A stretch of DNA of 52,768 bases from Clostridiales bacterium (GTDB lineage Bacteria > Bacillota > Clostridia > Saccharofermentanales > Saccharofermentanaceae): contig JAFZWN010000082.1 in the NCBI GenBank assembly GCA_017617295.1, forward strand, positions 1 to 52,768, given 5' to 3'. Positions 8,856 to 17,486 of the stretch are shown piece after piece (the stretch's first letter is position 1; every line of letters begins with the position of its first letter). A program made the position numbers and the translations under genes. The notes beneath the pieces are model-generated. The model saw only the letters and a program-made list of their open reading frames with translations, was not told the DNA's origin and did not search any database.

Positions 8856-8886
8856 ACAAGACACGCCTTCTTTCCGCGTGCCTTGT
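8856..8886 (-). terminator. Stem-loop in the alaS leader, terminator or attenuator
   Basis: Arms 8856-8866 and 8876-8886 give an 11-base stem with one G-U pair and a nine-base loop. On the minus strand it is followed by TTTTG. It lies after the alaS promoter and before the alaS ribosome binding site, so it could end readthrough from the WYL gene or attenuate alaS. The leader is only about 60 bases, too short for a T-box. Confidence 0.55.
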
Positions 8887-8900
8887 AATTTTACATAATT

Positions 8901-8929
8901 TATATAAGAAAATCTATAACCGAAAGCAA
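8901..8929 (-). promoter_or_regulatory. Sigma-A promoter of the alaS operon
   Basis: Minus-strand TTGCTT (8929-8924) and TATATA (8906-8901) with a 17-base spacer, about 70 bases upstream of the alaS ATG. Confidence 0.7.
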
Positions 8930-8933
8930 AAAT

Positions 8934-9989
8934 TCAGCCGCCCAGAGCCCTTTTCAGGTATTTCTCGAAAACCTCCCTGACCTCGGGGGTCAGTATCTCG
9001 ACGGTAACATCGTCAAAGGTATAGAGCATGAAGATGTGGTTACATAAAGTGGGCGTCACTCCGGAATCAAAACAGAACTCCACCATGCCCTTTGACGACT
9101 TGTCCCTTATGATCTTGAGGTCGCCTACGGCATCGGAGAATGCGGCATATGCGCGGAGCATCGTCTTCTCATCCGGGGCTGTGAGCCTGATGGTCACAAG
9201 CGACGTCGAATCGGTCGAATAAGCGTCCACGGAATTCCTTATGAACTGATCCAGTATCTCTTTCCTTCTGGATCCCGGATCGATGAACTGCTCTTCCGGG
9301 AGGCACTGATAGTTACGGTCTATCCTGTCGACCCTGTAGTGGCGCAGCGACTTCTCGATGCTCCCCGTTCTCTCATAGACTTCATTATCTATGGCGATAA
9401 GATAGTATCTGTCCTTCTGCCAGTCGAGTTCCAGCGGAGAGACCTTTCTGACCGAAGCCCCCTTTATGCCGCCCGCGAACATATAACCGTAGCCGAACGA
9501 GAATACCATCTTCTCCTCGATACACCCCCTGATCATATTGAGAAGATAGATGACCTGCCTTCCGGTCTTCTCTTCCCTTCCGTGAAGAGATATATAACCG
9601 TTCTTGAAATATATCGGATGCTCCTTTTTGATCTTCTCGCAAAGCCCGGTCTTTACAAAAGGCATGGTACTTACGGCATCGACTATGAGCCTGGCCTCGT
9701 CAAGCGACAATTCTCCCTTAAGTTCCGACCTGGAATACTTCTTGCCGCTGACTTTATAGATGAACTCCCTTCCGGGCTCCACCATCCCGGTCATGACCAT
9801 ATATTCGTTGATCCTCTTTATGTCAGCATAAAGGGATTTCCTCTCGAACCTCTCGCCGATCATCTCAAAAAGATAATCGTTCAGGTCGCTGACCGTCACA
9901 TAGCTGTCCTGATCGTAATCGATGACATTCTTCATGAAATAATCATATATCAGGAGCAGTTTAACCTTGGCATAATCGGAATTGGCCAT
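8934..9989 (-). CDS. WYL-domain transcriptional regulator
   Basis: 351-residue regulator with an N-terminal winged helix-turn-helix (KLLLIYDYFMKNV through ADIKRINEYM, residues 8-65), a linker, and a WYL sensor domain (about residues 140-225: VRKVSPLELDWQKDRYYLIA, then RHYRVDRID) followed by a WCX-type C-terminal domain. The WYL fold usually binds a ligand or nucleic acid and controls DNA binding. ATG 9989 is chosen because GGAGG sits five bases upstream; a TTG start at 10001 would place the ribosome binding site inside the gene. It is divergent from the DUF1015/FAD/DUF2298 operon and shares a 154-base intergenic region with it, so that operon is a candidate target. Confidence 0.88.
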   Translation of the reverse strand: MANSDYAKVKLLLIYDYFMKNVIDYDQDSYVTVSDLNDYLFEMIGERFERKSLYADIKRINEYMVMTGMVEPGREFIYKVSGKKYSRSELKGELSLDEARLIVDAVSTMPFVKTGLCEKIKKEHPIYFKNGYISLHGREEKTGRQVIYLLNMIRGCIEEKMVFSFGYGYMFAGGIKGASVRKVSPLELDWQKDRYYLIAIDNEVYERTGSIEKSLRHYRVDRIDRNYQCLPEEQFIDPGSRRKEILDQFIRNSVDAYSTDSTSLVTIRLTAPDEKTMLRAYAAFSDAVGDLKIIRDKSSKGMVEFCFDSGVTPTLCNHIFMLYTFDDVTVEILTPEVREVFEKYLKRALGG

Positions 9990-10018
9990 AAGCGCCTCCA
10001 AAAAAGTGTGATATTAAA

Positions 10019-10047
10019 AGTACACCAAAGAACGGAGATTATTTCAA
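10019..10047 (-). promoter_or_regulatory. Probable promoter of the WYL regulator
   Basis: Minus-strand TTGAAA (10047-10042) and TGTACT (10024-10019) with a 17-base spacer, 30 bases before the start codon at 9989. An AT-rich block follows at 10050-10075. I found no equally good promoter for the divergent plus-strand operon. Confidence 0.5.
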
Positions 10048-10143
10048 GTGGATATATTATATTTATTATATTAATACTGTGATTACGCTCTTTATCGTGA
10101 TAGAATAACCGATGTATCATTTTTTTATTGGAGTATTTGTATT

Positions 10144-11418
10144 ATGAAGATATTCGACAAAGTTGCCCTGGCAGCGCCCGATATCCTGCTCCCCAAAGAG
10201 GGAACGGATCTTAAGAAATGGGCGGTCGTCGCCTGCGATCAGTATACATCCGAACCCGAGTACTGGGATAAGGTCGAGAAGTTCGTCGGAGATTCCCCTT
10301 CCACATTAAGGCTCATCCTTCCCGAGGTCTATCTCGAGACAGAGACCGAAGAACAGCAGGGTCTGCGCCTTAACGGGATAAAGGATTCCATCGACAGTTA
10401 TCTCGCTAACGGTATATGGGCCGCTCCCCAAGAAGGATTCACGGTCCTGTCCAGAAAGACTCCGGTAAACGAATCCCGTAAGGGTCTTGTGGCTGCAGTC
10501 GATCTCGAGAAGTACAGCTTCGAGCCCGGCAACCGCGAACTGATCAGAGCGACCGAGGGCACGGTATTATCGAGGATACCTCCCCGCGTAAAGATCAGGA
10601 AGAATGCCAAGGTCGAGCTGCCTCACATCATGCTCCTTATAAACGACTCCGGTGATACCGTCATCGGAGCAGCTTATAAAAGGGCCGAGGAATCCGGAAG
10701 AGCTCCCGTATACGATACCGGGCTCATGGCGGATTCGGGAAGCATAAAAGGATACTTTATCCCCTCTTCCGGCGATGAAGCTGATCAGATCGTATCCGCG
10801 CTGGATAAACTTATGAAGAACGATCCCACGGGAATGCTCTTCGCGGTCGGCGACGGCAATCACTCGCTGGCTTCCGCCAAAGCCCACTGGGAGAACGTAA
10901 GGGAAGGTCTTTCCGACGAGCAGAGAAAGACACATCCCGCCAGATTCGCGATGGCCGAGATAGTAAATATCCACGATAAGGGATTGCAGTTCGAGCCCAT
11001 CCACAGGATAGTCTTTGACGTTACTCCGGACGATCTCATCTCCGATATAAAGGAACTCGCGGGAAGCGAAAACGTTACCGTATCCGAAGACCCGATTACC
11101 GAAGGACAGATCTTCACCATAGTATCCGAAGGGCATTCCGATATCTTCGTATCGGTCAAGAACCCTCCTCACATGCTGAGCGTCGGAACGGTGCAGATGA
11201 TGCTCGACGGCAAAAAGAGACACGTTGACTATATCCACGGCGAAGATACCGTCCGTAAGCTCGCGGTAAACGGCAACACGGGAATACTTCTCCCTGACGT
11301 ATCAAAGGATTCATTCTTCGATACCATCGGCACGGAGGGCGTATTTCCCAGAAAGACATTCTCGATGGGCGAAGCCTTTGAGAAGAGATTCTATCTTGAG
11401 GCCAAGAGGATAGACTGA
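10144..11418 (+). CDS. DUF1015 family protein
   Basis: 424 residues, soluble, full length for DUF1015 (SerC-linked family, function not established). Family marks are the opening ILLPKEGTDLKKWAVVACDQ, the LILPEVYLE segment and the conserved block AVGDGNHSLASAKAHWE at residues about 237-253, whose Asp-Gly-Asn-His is the likeliest active site. GGAG lies nine bases before the ATG. Its TGA overlaps the ATG of the next gene by one base, so it is the first gene of a three-gene operon with an FAD oxidoreductase and a giant membrane protein. No pathway can be assigned from sequence alone. Confidence 0.9.
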   Translation: MKIFDKVALAAPDILLPKEGTDLKKWAVVACDQYTSEPEYWDKVEKFVGDSPSTLRLILPEVYLETETEEQQGLRLNGIKDSIDSYLANGIWAAPQEGFTVLSRKTPVNESRKGLVAAVDLEKYSFEPGNRELIRATEGTVLSRIPPRVKIRKNAKVELPHIMLLINDSGDTVIGAAYKRAEESGRAPVYDTGLMADSGSIKGYFIPSSGDEADQIVSALDKLMKNDPTGMLFAVGDGNHSLASAKAHWENVREGLSDEQRKTHPARFAMAEIVNIHDKGLQFEPIHRIVFDVTPDDLISDIKELAGSENVTVSEDPITEGQIFTIVSEGHSDIFVSVKNPPHMLSVGTVQMMLDGKKRHVDYIHGEDTVRKLAVNGNTGILLPDVSKDSFFDTIGTEGVFPRKTFSMGEAFEKRFYLEAKRID

Positions 11419-12464
11419 TGGATCCCGAGAAACAGCCGTTCCGAGTATGCATAATAGGTGCGGGCCTTTCGGGGCTCGTATGCGGCATGCGGCTGTCAAA
11501 AAAAGGTGCGAAGGTAACGATAGTCGAGGAGCTTACCTATCCCGGCGGTCTTCTGGCATCAACAAGGACCGGAAGGGAGAACCTCGAACTCATCCCCCAT
11601 CACCTGAGAAAGACTGACAGGGCGCTTCTGTCTCTTATCAAGGAAGTCGGACTGGACGACAAGGTCGAATGGTACGATTCCCTGTGGTACGGCAAAGCCT
11701 CTCATAAAAAAGTAGGGTATTTCGGCGACGGATTCTCGGTACTGATCAACCGCCTCATACAGGACATCACCGATAACGGAGGCAATATCCATTATTCGAC
11801 CACCGTCTGCGAGATATCGGCCGGTCCCGATTCCTATACAACATCATGCGTTCTTACCGACTCCGGTAAACTCGATATCGAGAGCGATTACGTCATATTC
11901 ACGGGATCGTGCAGATCGTTCGTGAGCATAAGCCACGGACTCCCGATACCTCTGAACATCAAAGATCAGCTGATGAACATCACCTACAAGGCATCAGTGT
12001 CGCTCATGATGGTCATGAAGACCAAGCATACCGATGTCTATATCCGCCAGATGAAGGATCCCGTTCCGATAAAGAGGATAGTTAACCACACCAACTGTTT
12101 CGGAACAAGGGGTTACGGCGGGAACGTCGTCTATCTCGTCGGAGAGGTAAACATCTCGGATCCCCTTTGGATAGCATCCGATGAAGAGATAATGGCCGCT
12201 TATGTCGCGGCACTTCGTAAGACATATCCTTCCATAAAGAAGAGCAACATAAAATCATGGAGGATCACAAAGGTCAGATATGCCACATCCGAGAAGTATC
12301 CGGATCAGGATCTGACCAATCCTCTCGAAGGGCTTTACGTCTGTTCTGAAAGCCTTTCAAAGTTCGGGGTCACCGATACGCCCGAGAACAGGATGGATCC
12401 GGTAGTCAGCCTGGCTAACACCATCTGCAGAAAGATATCGGAGAAAGAGACCAAGCCATCATGA
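11418..12464 (+). CDS. FAD-dependent oxidoreductase of the amine oxidase / protoporphyrinogen-oxidase-like type
   Basis: 348 residues. The dinucleotide-binding motif IIGAGLSGLVCGMRL is at residues 12-26, followed by the strand VTIVEELTYPGG that binds the FAD ribose and diphosphate. A second FAD contact, the C-terminal motif seen as GLYVCSES, is near residue 300. The layout matches COG1232-type flavoenzymes, a group that often sits beside membrane glycosyltransferases and may act on polyprenyl or glycosyl lipids. The substrate is unknown. It overlaps the DUF1015 stop by one base (TGATG) and the next gene by four (ATGA), so the three products are tightly coupled. There is no signal peptide; the protein is cytoplasmic or peripheral to the membrane. 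Confidence 0.82.
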   Translation: MDPEKQPFRVCIIGAGLSGLVCGMRLSKKGAKVTIVEELTYPGGLLASTRTGRENLELIPHHLRKTDRALLSLIKEVGLDDKVEWYDSLWYGKASHKKVGYFGDGFSVLINRLIQDITDNGGNIHYSTTVCEISAGPDSYTTSCVLTDSGKLDIESDYVIFTGSCRSFVSISHGLPIPLNIKDQLMNITYKASVSLMMVMKTKHTDVYIRQMKDPVPIKRIVNHTNCFGTRGYGGNVVYLVGEVNISDPLWIASDEEIMAAYVAALRKTYPSIKKSNIKSWRITKVRYATSEKYPDQDLTNPLEGLYVCSESLSKFGVTDTPENRMDPVVSLANTICRKISEKETKPS

Positions 12465-15190
12465 AAAAGAACGATAATACCGCCGGCACCAAGAGCGCGG
12501 TACGGATGCCGAAGCTTAAAGACGTTATCGATCAGCCGGTAAAGCTGACACTGCTTCTCGTACCCATAGTCCTCGAGCTCATCCTCGGAATATCCACCAT
12601 GGGTATATCCGATACGCTTCATGTGCTCCGGTGGATACTCCTTCTGATGATCTTCGGACTTACCGTCCTTCCTCTCTCGTGTTATATCTTCAAAAACAGT
12701 AAGAGCGGAGGATTCTTTATGAGCCAGCCCCTGGGACTTCTCACCACAGGGCTTATCGTATGGACTTTCTCGCATATCAGGATAATGCAGTTCAACAGGA
12801 TATTCATTATAGCGACGATGATCCTTATCTGCGCTTTCTGCTACTGGTTCAAGCCCTTCAGGGAAAACCTCATCGATAAGCTCTCAAAGGGCGGCGTTAT
12901 CGAGAATATCGCGATAGAGGAGAGCGTATTCGTATTTATCCTCACACTGATGTGCTTCTATAAAGGCTTCCTGCCGGACATCAACGGTCAGGAGAAGTTC
13001 ATGGATTACGGGTTTATCATGTCGATGCTCCGTTCCACCAGACTTCCCGCCAACGACATGTGGCTGTCGGGACACTCGATCAACTACTATTATTTCGGTC
13101 AGTATCTATATGCGCTCATGATCAAGCTCGGAGCCATAAAGCCGTCGATAGGATATACACTCTCCATGTGTTCGGCTCTCGCCATTCCTTTCGGAATGTG
13201 CTTCTGCCTCGGCATATCACTTGTTAATGTTGCAAAGAAAGCCGGAGCGCCTTTTGGGAATGCCTCTGCTTACATAACCGGAACGCTCGCCGGTCTTACC
13301 ACCGTCATCTTCGGTAACTCACACTCTTTCTTTTATGACGAGAACGGATTCGGAAACAGGTTTCTCCCCCTCTTTGCCTCTCTGGGATGCAAGATCGGAA
13401 GGACTACCGATTACTTCTATCCCGACAGCACCAGATATATCGGATATAATCCCGTCACTCTCGGTGTGGAGGGTTATGCTAACGGCGGAGATGCCACGAT
13501 AGAGGAATTCCCCTTCTATTCCTATCTTGTCGGAGATCTGCATGCACATGTCGTTTCCACCATGGTCGTCCTTCTTATCGCAGCGATCGCACTTGAAATG
13601 GTCGCTTCCGTAATCGATATGGCGACACGCGAATCGGAAAGATACAGTAAGACCGGATTTCAAAATTTTAACCTTTCAGAGGGTATCATCCGTTCCGAAT
13701 ATAAAAGGGTCATCACGCCTCTTTTTATCACAGCATCGATCCTTCTGGGATGTGCTCAGATGACAAACTACTGGGATTTCCTTATCTACTTCATCTTCCT
13801 TTCGATGACGCTTCTGATCGTCAATACCAGACGGACTTACAGTTTCTCCAATATAAGCGGCGGCATCTCGTTTGCCATTTGTGTGGGACTTATCCTGGGA
13901 ATGTATCTCATAGCCGGGGAAAGGCCTTTTATACACATCCTGCTCCAGCTCGTTGTCCTCATGATCGCTTATGCCGCGGATGTATATGCTCCCTGTTCTC
14001 TCTCAAGGACATCTCTGGGAATGAGCTTCATGTTCACAGTGGCTCATATCGTGGCTCTGCCCTTCAACGCCACTTTCGACATGATCTCCAACAAGATCGC
14101 CGCCTGTGTCAACCATACGCCTCTGTATCAGCTCTATATCCTCTACGGAACACATGTTATCATTACGGTCACTTTCCTGATCTTTACGATCGTTTACAAC
14201 AACTACGAGAAAGCCGGAAAGACCAAAGTCAGAAGATCGTCACGCAAGAACGGGACCGTCAATAACATCATCGGCTACAGGGAAGACTGCGGAAGCGATC
14301 CTGTAACGAGATTCTTCCACAGGAAGAACGTCGCGGATATCTTCGTCTGCGGCATGACAGTCGTCGGCATCCTCCTTCTTATTGCGCCTGAGATATTCTA
14401 TGTCAGAGATATCTATACCAGCGGTTACTTAAGATCCAACACGATGTTCAAGTTCACATACGCTGCCTTCATCATCCTGTCGATAAGCATGGCCTATGCC
14501 ATAGTCAGGATGTATTACATAATCAATAAGAAAGGCGAATACAGTTCCGCCACATTTATACTCGGGATCGTCTTCTCCCTTATGCTCATAGTTCCCGCTC
14601 ATTACACGGGAGTCGCTCTGAAGCAGAGGAGCGGAGATCTCGATAAGGCCAACTATAAGACACTCGACGGAACGGCTTATATCCAGACATATACCAGTCC
14701 GAACTGTCTCATAAACGAGACCGGAAATCTCAGGGATTACGAAAATGCTATCGAATGGCTCAATGCCAATGTGGTCGGAAGTCCCGTTCTGATGGAAGCA
14801 TACGGTGACAGCTATACCGATAATGATATCGTATCCGCCTATACCGGACTTCCTTCCGTATTCGGATGGCAGACTCACGAATGGCTGTGGAGATTCCACG
14901 GCATCGTAGATCCCGATTCAAATCTTCTCATATCTGATCCCGAACAGGATGTCTGGAAGCTCTATATAACGCCAAGACATAACGACATCAACACCTTCTA
15001 TACGACAAACGATCCTTCTGTCGTACAGTCGATCATCGATACATACAATGTCGAATATGTCGTTATCGGAGATATGGAGAGAGCCAAGTTCGGCGTAGAT
15101 AATACACCTGTCATCGAAGTGGTCGGAGATTGTGTCTTCAGTTCAGGAACCCTGAAGATATTTAAAGTTACGCCCTCTTCTCAAAGCTGA
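12461..15190 (+). CDS. DUF2298 (YYY family) multi-spanning membrane protein, putative GT-C type transferase
   Basis: 909-residue polytopic protein with many hydrophobic segments. The family signature NDMWLSGHSINYYYFGQY is near residue 200; the triple tyrosine gave the family its YYY name. A second conserved block, GDLHAHVVSTMVVLL, is near residue 356. The Asp and His pairs in outward loops and the overall shape recall GT-C glycosyltransferases that use polyprenyl-phosphate sugars, but no member known to me has been characterised. The last 160 residues (from about GTAYIQTYT) form a soluble domain with WLNANVVGSPVLMEAYGDSY, also typical of GT-C proteins. The ATG overlaps the FAD gene by four bases. 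It is the last gene of the operon and faces the 15356-16333 gene tail to tail. Confidence 0.85.
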   Translation: MKKNDNTAGTKSAVRMPKLKDVIDQPVKLTLLLVPIVLELILGISTMGISDTLHVLRWILLLMIFGLTVLPLSCYIFKNSKSGGFFMSQPLGLLTTGLIVWTFSHIRIMQFNRIFIIATMILICAFCYWFKPFRENLIDKLSKGGVIENIAIEESVFVFILTLMCFYKGFLPDINGQEKFMDYGFIMSMLRSTRLPANDMWLSGHSINYYYFGQYLYALMIKLGAIKPSIGYTLSMCSALAIPFGMCFCLGISLVNVAKKAGAPFGNASAYITGTLAGLTTVIFGNSHSFFYDENGFGNRFLPLFASLGCKIGRTTDYFYPDSTRYIGYNPVTLGVEGYANGGDATIEEFPFYSYLVGDLHAHVVSTMVVLLIAAIALEMVASVIDMATRESERYSKTGFQNFNLSEGIIRSEYKRVITPLFITASILLGCAQMTNYWDFLIYFIFLSMTLLIVNTRRTYSFSNISGGISFAICVGLILGMYLIAGERPFIHILLQLVVLMIAYAADVYAPCSLSRTSLGMSFMFTVAHIVALPFNATFDMISNKIAACVNHTPLYQLYILYGTHVIITVTFLIFTIVYNNYEKAGKTKVRRSSRKNGTVNNIIGYREDCGSDPVTRFFHRKNVADIFVCGMTVVGILLLIAPEIFYVRDIYTSGYLRSNTMFKFTYAAFIILSISMAYAIVRMYYIINKKGEYSSATFILGIVFSLMLIVPAHYTGVALKQRSGDLDKANYKTLDGTAYIQTYTSPNCLINETGNLRDYENAIEWLNANVVGSPVLMEAYGDSYTDNDIVSAYTGLPSVFGWQTHEWLWRFHGIVDPDSNLLISDPEQDVWKLYITPRHNDINTFYTTNDPSVVQSIIDTYNVEYVVIGDMERAKFGVDNTPVIEVVGDCVFSSGTLKIFKVTPSSQS

Positions 15191-15199
15191 AAAGTCAGG

Positions 15200-15251
15200 T
15201 GAACCCGATCATTGCCGTGAACTGTTGATCTCGGGTTCAATTCCGGGTTCA
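15200..15251. repeat. Inverted repeat of a GAACCC/GGGTTC element with a third copy
   Basis: TGAACCCGA at 15200-15208 is the reverse complement of TCGGGTTCA at 15231-15239. A third, partial copy, CGGGTTCA, is at 15244-15251. The region lies between convergent genes, just past the DUF2298 stop. Confidence 0.6.
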
Positions 15252-15292
15252 TCCGCAAAAAACACCGATCGTATTCTAAGATCTACCAAAAC

Positions 15293-15326
15293 AGAGGCCG
15301 CCGCATATTGTTTTACGACAGCCTCT
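15293..15326. terminator. Possible bidirectional terminator between convergent genes
   Basis: AGAGGC (15293-15298) pairs with GCCTCT (15321-15326), with partial pairing inside the 22-base loop. On plus it is followed by TTTATAACTT. It lies between the DUF2298 gene and the convergent lipoprotein gene. The U-tract is weak on both strands. Confidence 0.4.
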
Positions 15327-15355
15327 TTATAACTTATCTTATAAAACACTTCGGA

Positions 15356-16333
15356 TCAGCGGTCCGCGATCCTTTCCATCACCCTGTTGAACATATAGTT
15401 CATTAGGTCTGTCATCCTGCCGGTCAGGAAAGATTCGGCGAATCTCATTATGAGATCAGAATTCTCGGCATCGATCGGATTACCCAGACCGGTCTCGTCG
15501 CATAATGTCTCTATGTCTTCGATATCACCGTCACAGGTGTACCCTACTACGACCATGATAGTATCCCACTCGTAATAGATACCTATGACAGCATCGGATT
15601 CAAAGTATTCCCCGTACATATCGCGGAGCTTGTCCATGGCCATGTTCCTGGCTGCAGCCCTTCCGACGAATGCGAGAATCGTTCTCGCGAAACCGTCGTT
15701 ATTCTCAAGGTATTCATCGAGGAAATCATCAAGAGAATCCTCGACCATGTTATTCAGAAAATGTTTATCGCAGTGGATCAGGATATGTCCTCTCGAGAAT
15801 CCGTTATAATACAGTTCGTCTCTCGTGATCGCTCTGACATCCTCCACGCTTACCGAGCTTCCTCCGCCCGATCCGCCGGCTCTGGCCGCGGCGATAATTC
15901 CGTAGATGATACTGTTGGCCGCATGGCGGGACTCGAACTGAAGATGCGCGATCGCGGTGATATTTTTAAACTCGGGGCTCTTCCTGAAATAAAGCGTTCC
16001 GTCGGTTATGGTGGAAGTATCAATATCCAGGTCGAACCTGTCATCGCAGAAATCTATGATCTCATCTATTTCCGAAGGGAAACGGTCTTCGATGTTTTCC
16101 ATGGATTCGGTGATATATACTCCCTCTGCCAGGAGATCCTCATCCAGGGTATAGACATCCTGCAGTGTCTCCAGATCATCAAGTGAGATCTCATTTGCTT
16201 CTATCTCGTCATCCAGTATACCGAGGAACTTCTTAGTGGGGATCTTGCCGCACGAAGCAGTTGCCGTGCAAATAGCCGCCAGGACAAGTACTGCGGTGGC
16301 TTTTCTTAAAAAGTTATATTTTCTGTTCAGCAT
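15356..16333 (-). CDS. Acidic lipoprotein of unknown function
   Basis: 325 residues. A basic, hydrophobic leader ends in ATASCGK, giving a likely lipidated Cys28, though the -3 residue (Thr) is not the usual Leu or Val. The mature part is very acidic (ENIEDRFPSEIDEIIDFCDD), with a glycine-serine spacer RAGGSGGGSSVSVED near residue 155, a predicted helical hairpin (NNMVEDSLDDFLDEYLENND) and a C-terminal DLMNYMFNRVMERIADR. I recognise no domain. The start codon lies inside the last seven bases of the GH32 gene (ATGCTGA), so its translation depends on that of the sugar hydrolase; why the two are linked is unclear. Confidence 0.75.
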   Translation of the reverse strand: MLNRKYNFLRKATAVLVLAAICTATASCGKIPTKKFLGILDDEIEANEISLDDLETLQDVYTLDEDLLAEGVYITESMENIEDRFPSEIDEIIDFCDDRFDLDIDTSTITDGTLYFRKSPEFKNITAIAHLQFESRHAANSIIYGIIAAARAGGSGGGSSVSVEDVRAITRDELYYNGFSRGHILIHCDKHFLNNMVEDSLDDFLDEYLENNDGFARTILAFVGRAAARNMAMDKLRDMYGEYFESDAVIGIYYEWDTIMVVVGYTCDGDIEDIETLCDETGLGNPIDAENSDLIMRFAESFLTGRMTDLMNYMFNRVMERIADR

Positions 16334-17412
16334 ATATATGTGGTAATAGTTTCCTTTCCGCCGTTTATAAACACTTCGACCGTACCGACATCCTCGAGAA
16401 CGAGTATCTCAGGCTCATCCTTGAACGGCCGGTCTATCAGGGTCGTTCCCTCAAATACGATCCGAAGCCGCCCCCGGTCGTATGAAACAAACCTGCTTTC
16501 GTTAACAGTATAACGCATCGCTTCCGCGACAGGCAGCATTATGAGATTGCCTTCCAGATCGAGCCCGAGTTCACGGGGGATAGTAAATGCTCCCACCTGT
16601 GTCCTTCCGGCTCCCGCCGACCTCTTCCAGTTATACATCCAGGCTATCAGTATACGCCTCCCGTCGGGATCCTCGAAAGTCTGGGGAGCATAGAAATCGG
16701 GACCTGTCTCGACAGCCTTGAACGGCTCTTCGATATCGTCCGGGATAAAGCTCTCACCGTCAAAATCGCCGACACCGAAGCACACCCTGTGCGGCAGGGA
16801 CTTTACCGACGAGAACATGAGGACATACCTGCCTTCCAGTTCATAAAGGTCAGGACATTCGATGCAGCATCCGTACTTCGGATCCGAGATGAGTTCGCTT
16901 ATAAACTCCCAGTTGACCAGGTCCTCCGAAGAATAGAGAAGTATCTTGCCGATATCATACTGTCCTGCTCCGACGACCATCATATACCTGTCCTCATACC
17001 TGAAGACCTTGGGATCGCGGAACTCACGGTTATCGCCCCACGGGGTGTTCCTGATCACCGGATTACCCTCATACTTGTGAAAGGTAAAACCGTCATCAGA
17101 CCAGGCCATGGACTGCGTCTGTCCGTTCTCCTTGGAGACCGAAGTATAGAACAGATAGAGCCTCCCGTCCTTCTCGATCGCCGAGCCCGAGAAGCATCCG
17201 CCCCCGTTCTCATATTCCTGATCGGGAAATAGTGCGATGTCATGCTCCTCCCATTGTATCAGGTCAGAGCTCGTCGCATGACCCCAGTGCATAGTCCCCC
17301 ATCGGGGGGCATACGGGTAGTGCTGGAAGAACGCATGGTACTTCCCTTTGAAGAATATGAGCCCGTTAGGATCGTTCATCCATCCTTTGGCATTTGTAAA
17401 ATGATAAAACAT
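16327..17412 (-). CDS. Glycoside hydrolase family 32 (sucrose-6-phosphate hydrolase / fructosidase type)
   Basis: 361-residue cytoplasmic enzyme that should cleave beta-fructosyl bonds in sucrose, sucrose 6-phosphate or short fructans. All three catalytic motifs are intact: nucleophile Asp14 in WMNDPNG, transition-state Asp133 in FRDPK, and acid/base Glu185 in ECPDL. The five-blade propeller fills most of the protein. The usual C-terminal beta-sandwich of about 150 residues is shortened to about 60, yet the family-typical end VEVFINGGKETITT is kept, so the gene is probably complete rather than truncated. There is no signal peptide and no transporter or kinase beside it. GGGAGAG lies before the ATG. 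Confidence 0.92.
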   Translation of the reverse strand: MFYHFTNAKGWMNDPNGLIFFKGKYHAFFQHYPYAPRWGTMHWGHATSSDLIQWEEHDIALFPDQEYENGGGCFSGSAIEKDGRLYLFYTSVSKENGQTQSMAWSDDGFTFHKYEGNPVIRNTPWGDNREFRDPKVFRYEDRYMMVVGAGQYDIGKILLYSSEDLVNWEFISELISDPKYGCCIECPDLYELEGRYVLMFSSVKSLPHRVCFGVGDFDGESFIPDDIEEPFKAVETGPDFYAPQTFEDPDGRRILIAWMYNWKRSAGAGRTQVGAFTIPRELGLDLEGNLIMLPVAEAMRYTVNESRFVSYDRGRLRIVFEGTTLIDRPFKDEPEILVLEDVGTVEVFINGGKETITTYIC

Positions 17413-17432
17413 ATCTCTCCCTTACATGCTAA

Positions 17433-17458
17433 GAGACGCCGTCAGAAGCCAGCGTCTC
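17433..17458 (-). terminator. Short stem-loop between the PP2C-like fusion gene and GH32
   Basis: GAGACGC (17433-17439) pairs with GCGTCTC (17452-17458) around a 12-base loop. It lies after the 17487 stop and just before the GH32 ribosome binding site. The U-tract is poor (TTAG), so it may be an mRNA end structure or a weak terminator. Confidence 0.4.
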
Positions 17459-17486
17459 CGTATAGCTAATAAATCAGTTACGGTAC

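Noticed and set aside
8830..8933. T-box riboswitch in front of alaS
   Set aside because: The leader is about 60 bases, and I see no T-box sequence or specifier stem.
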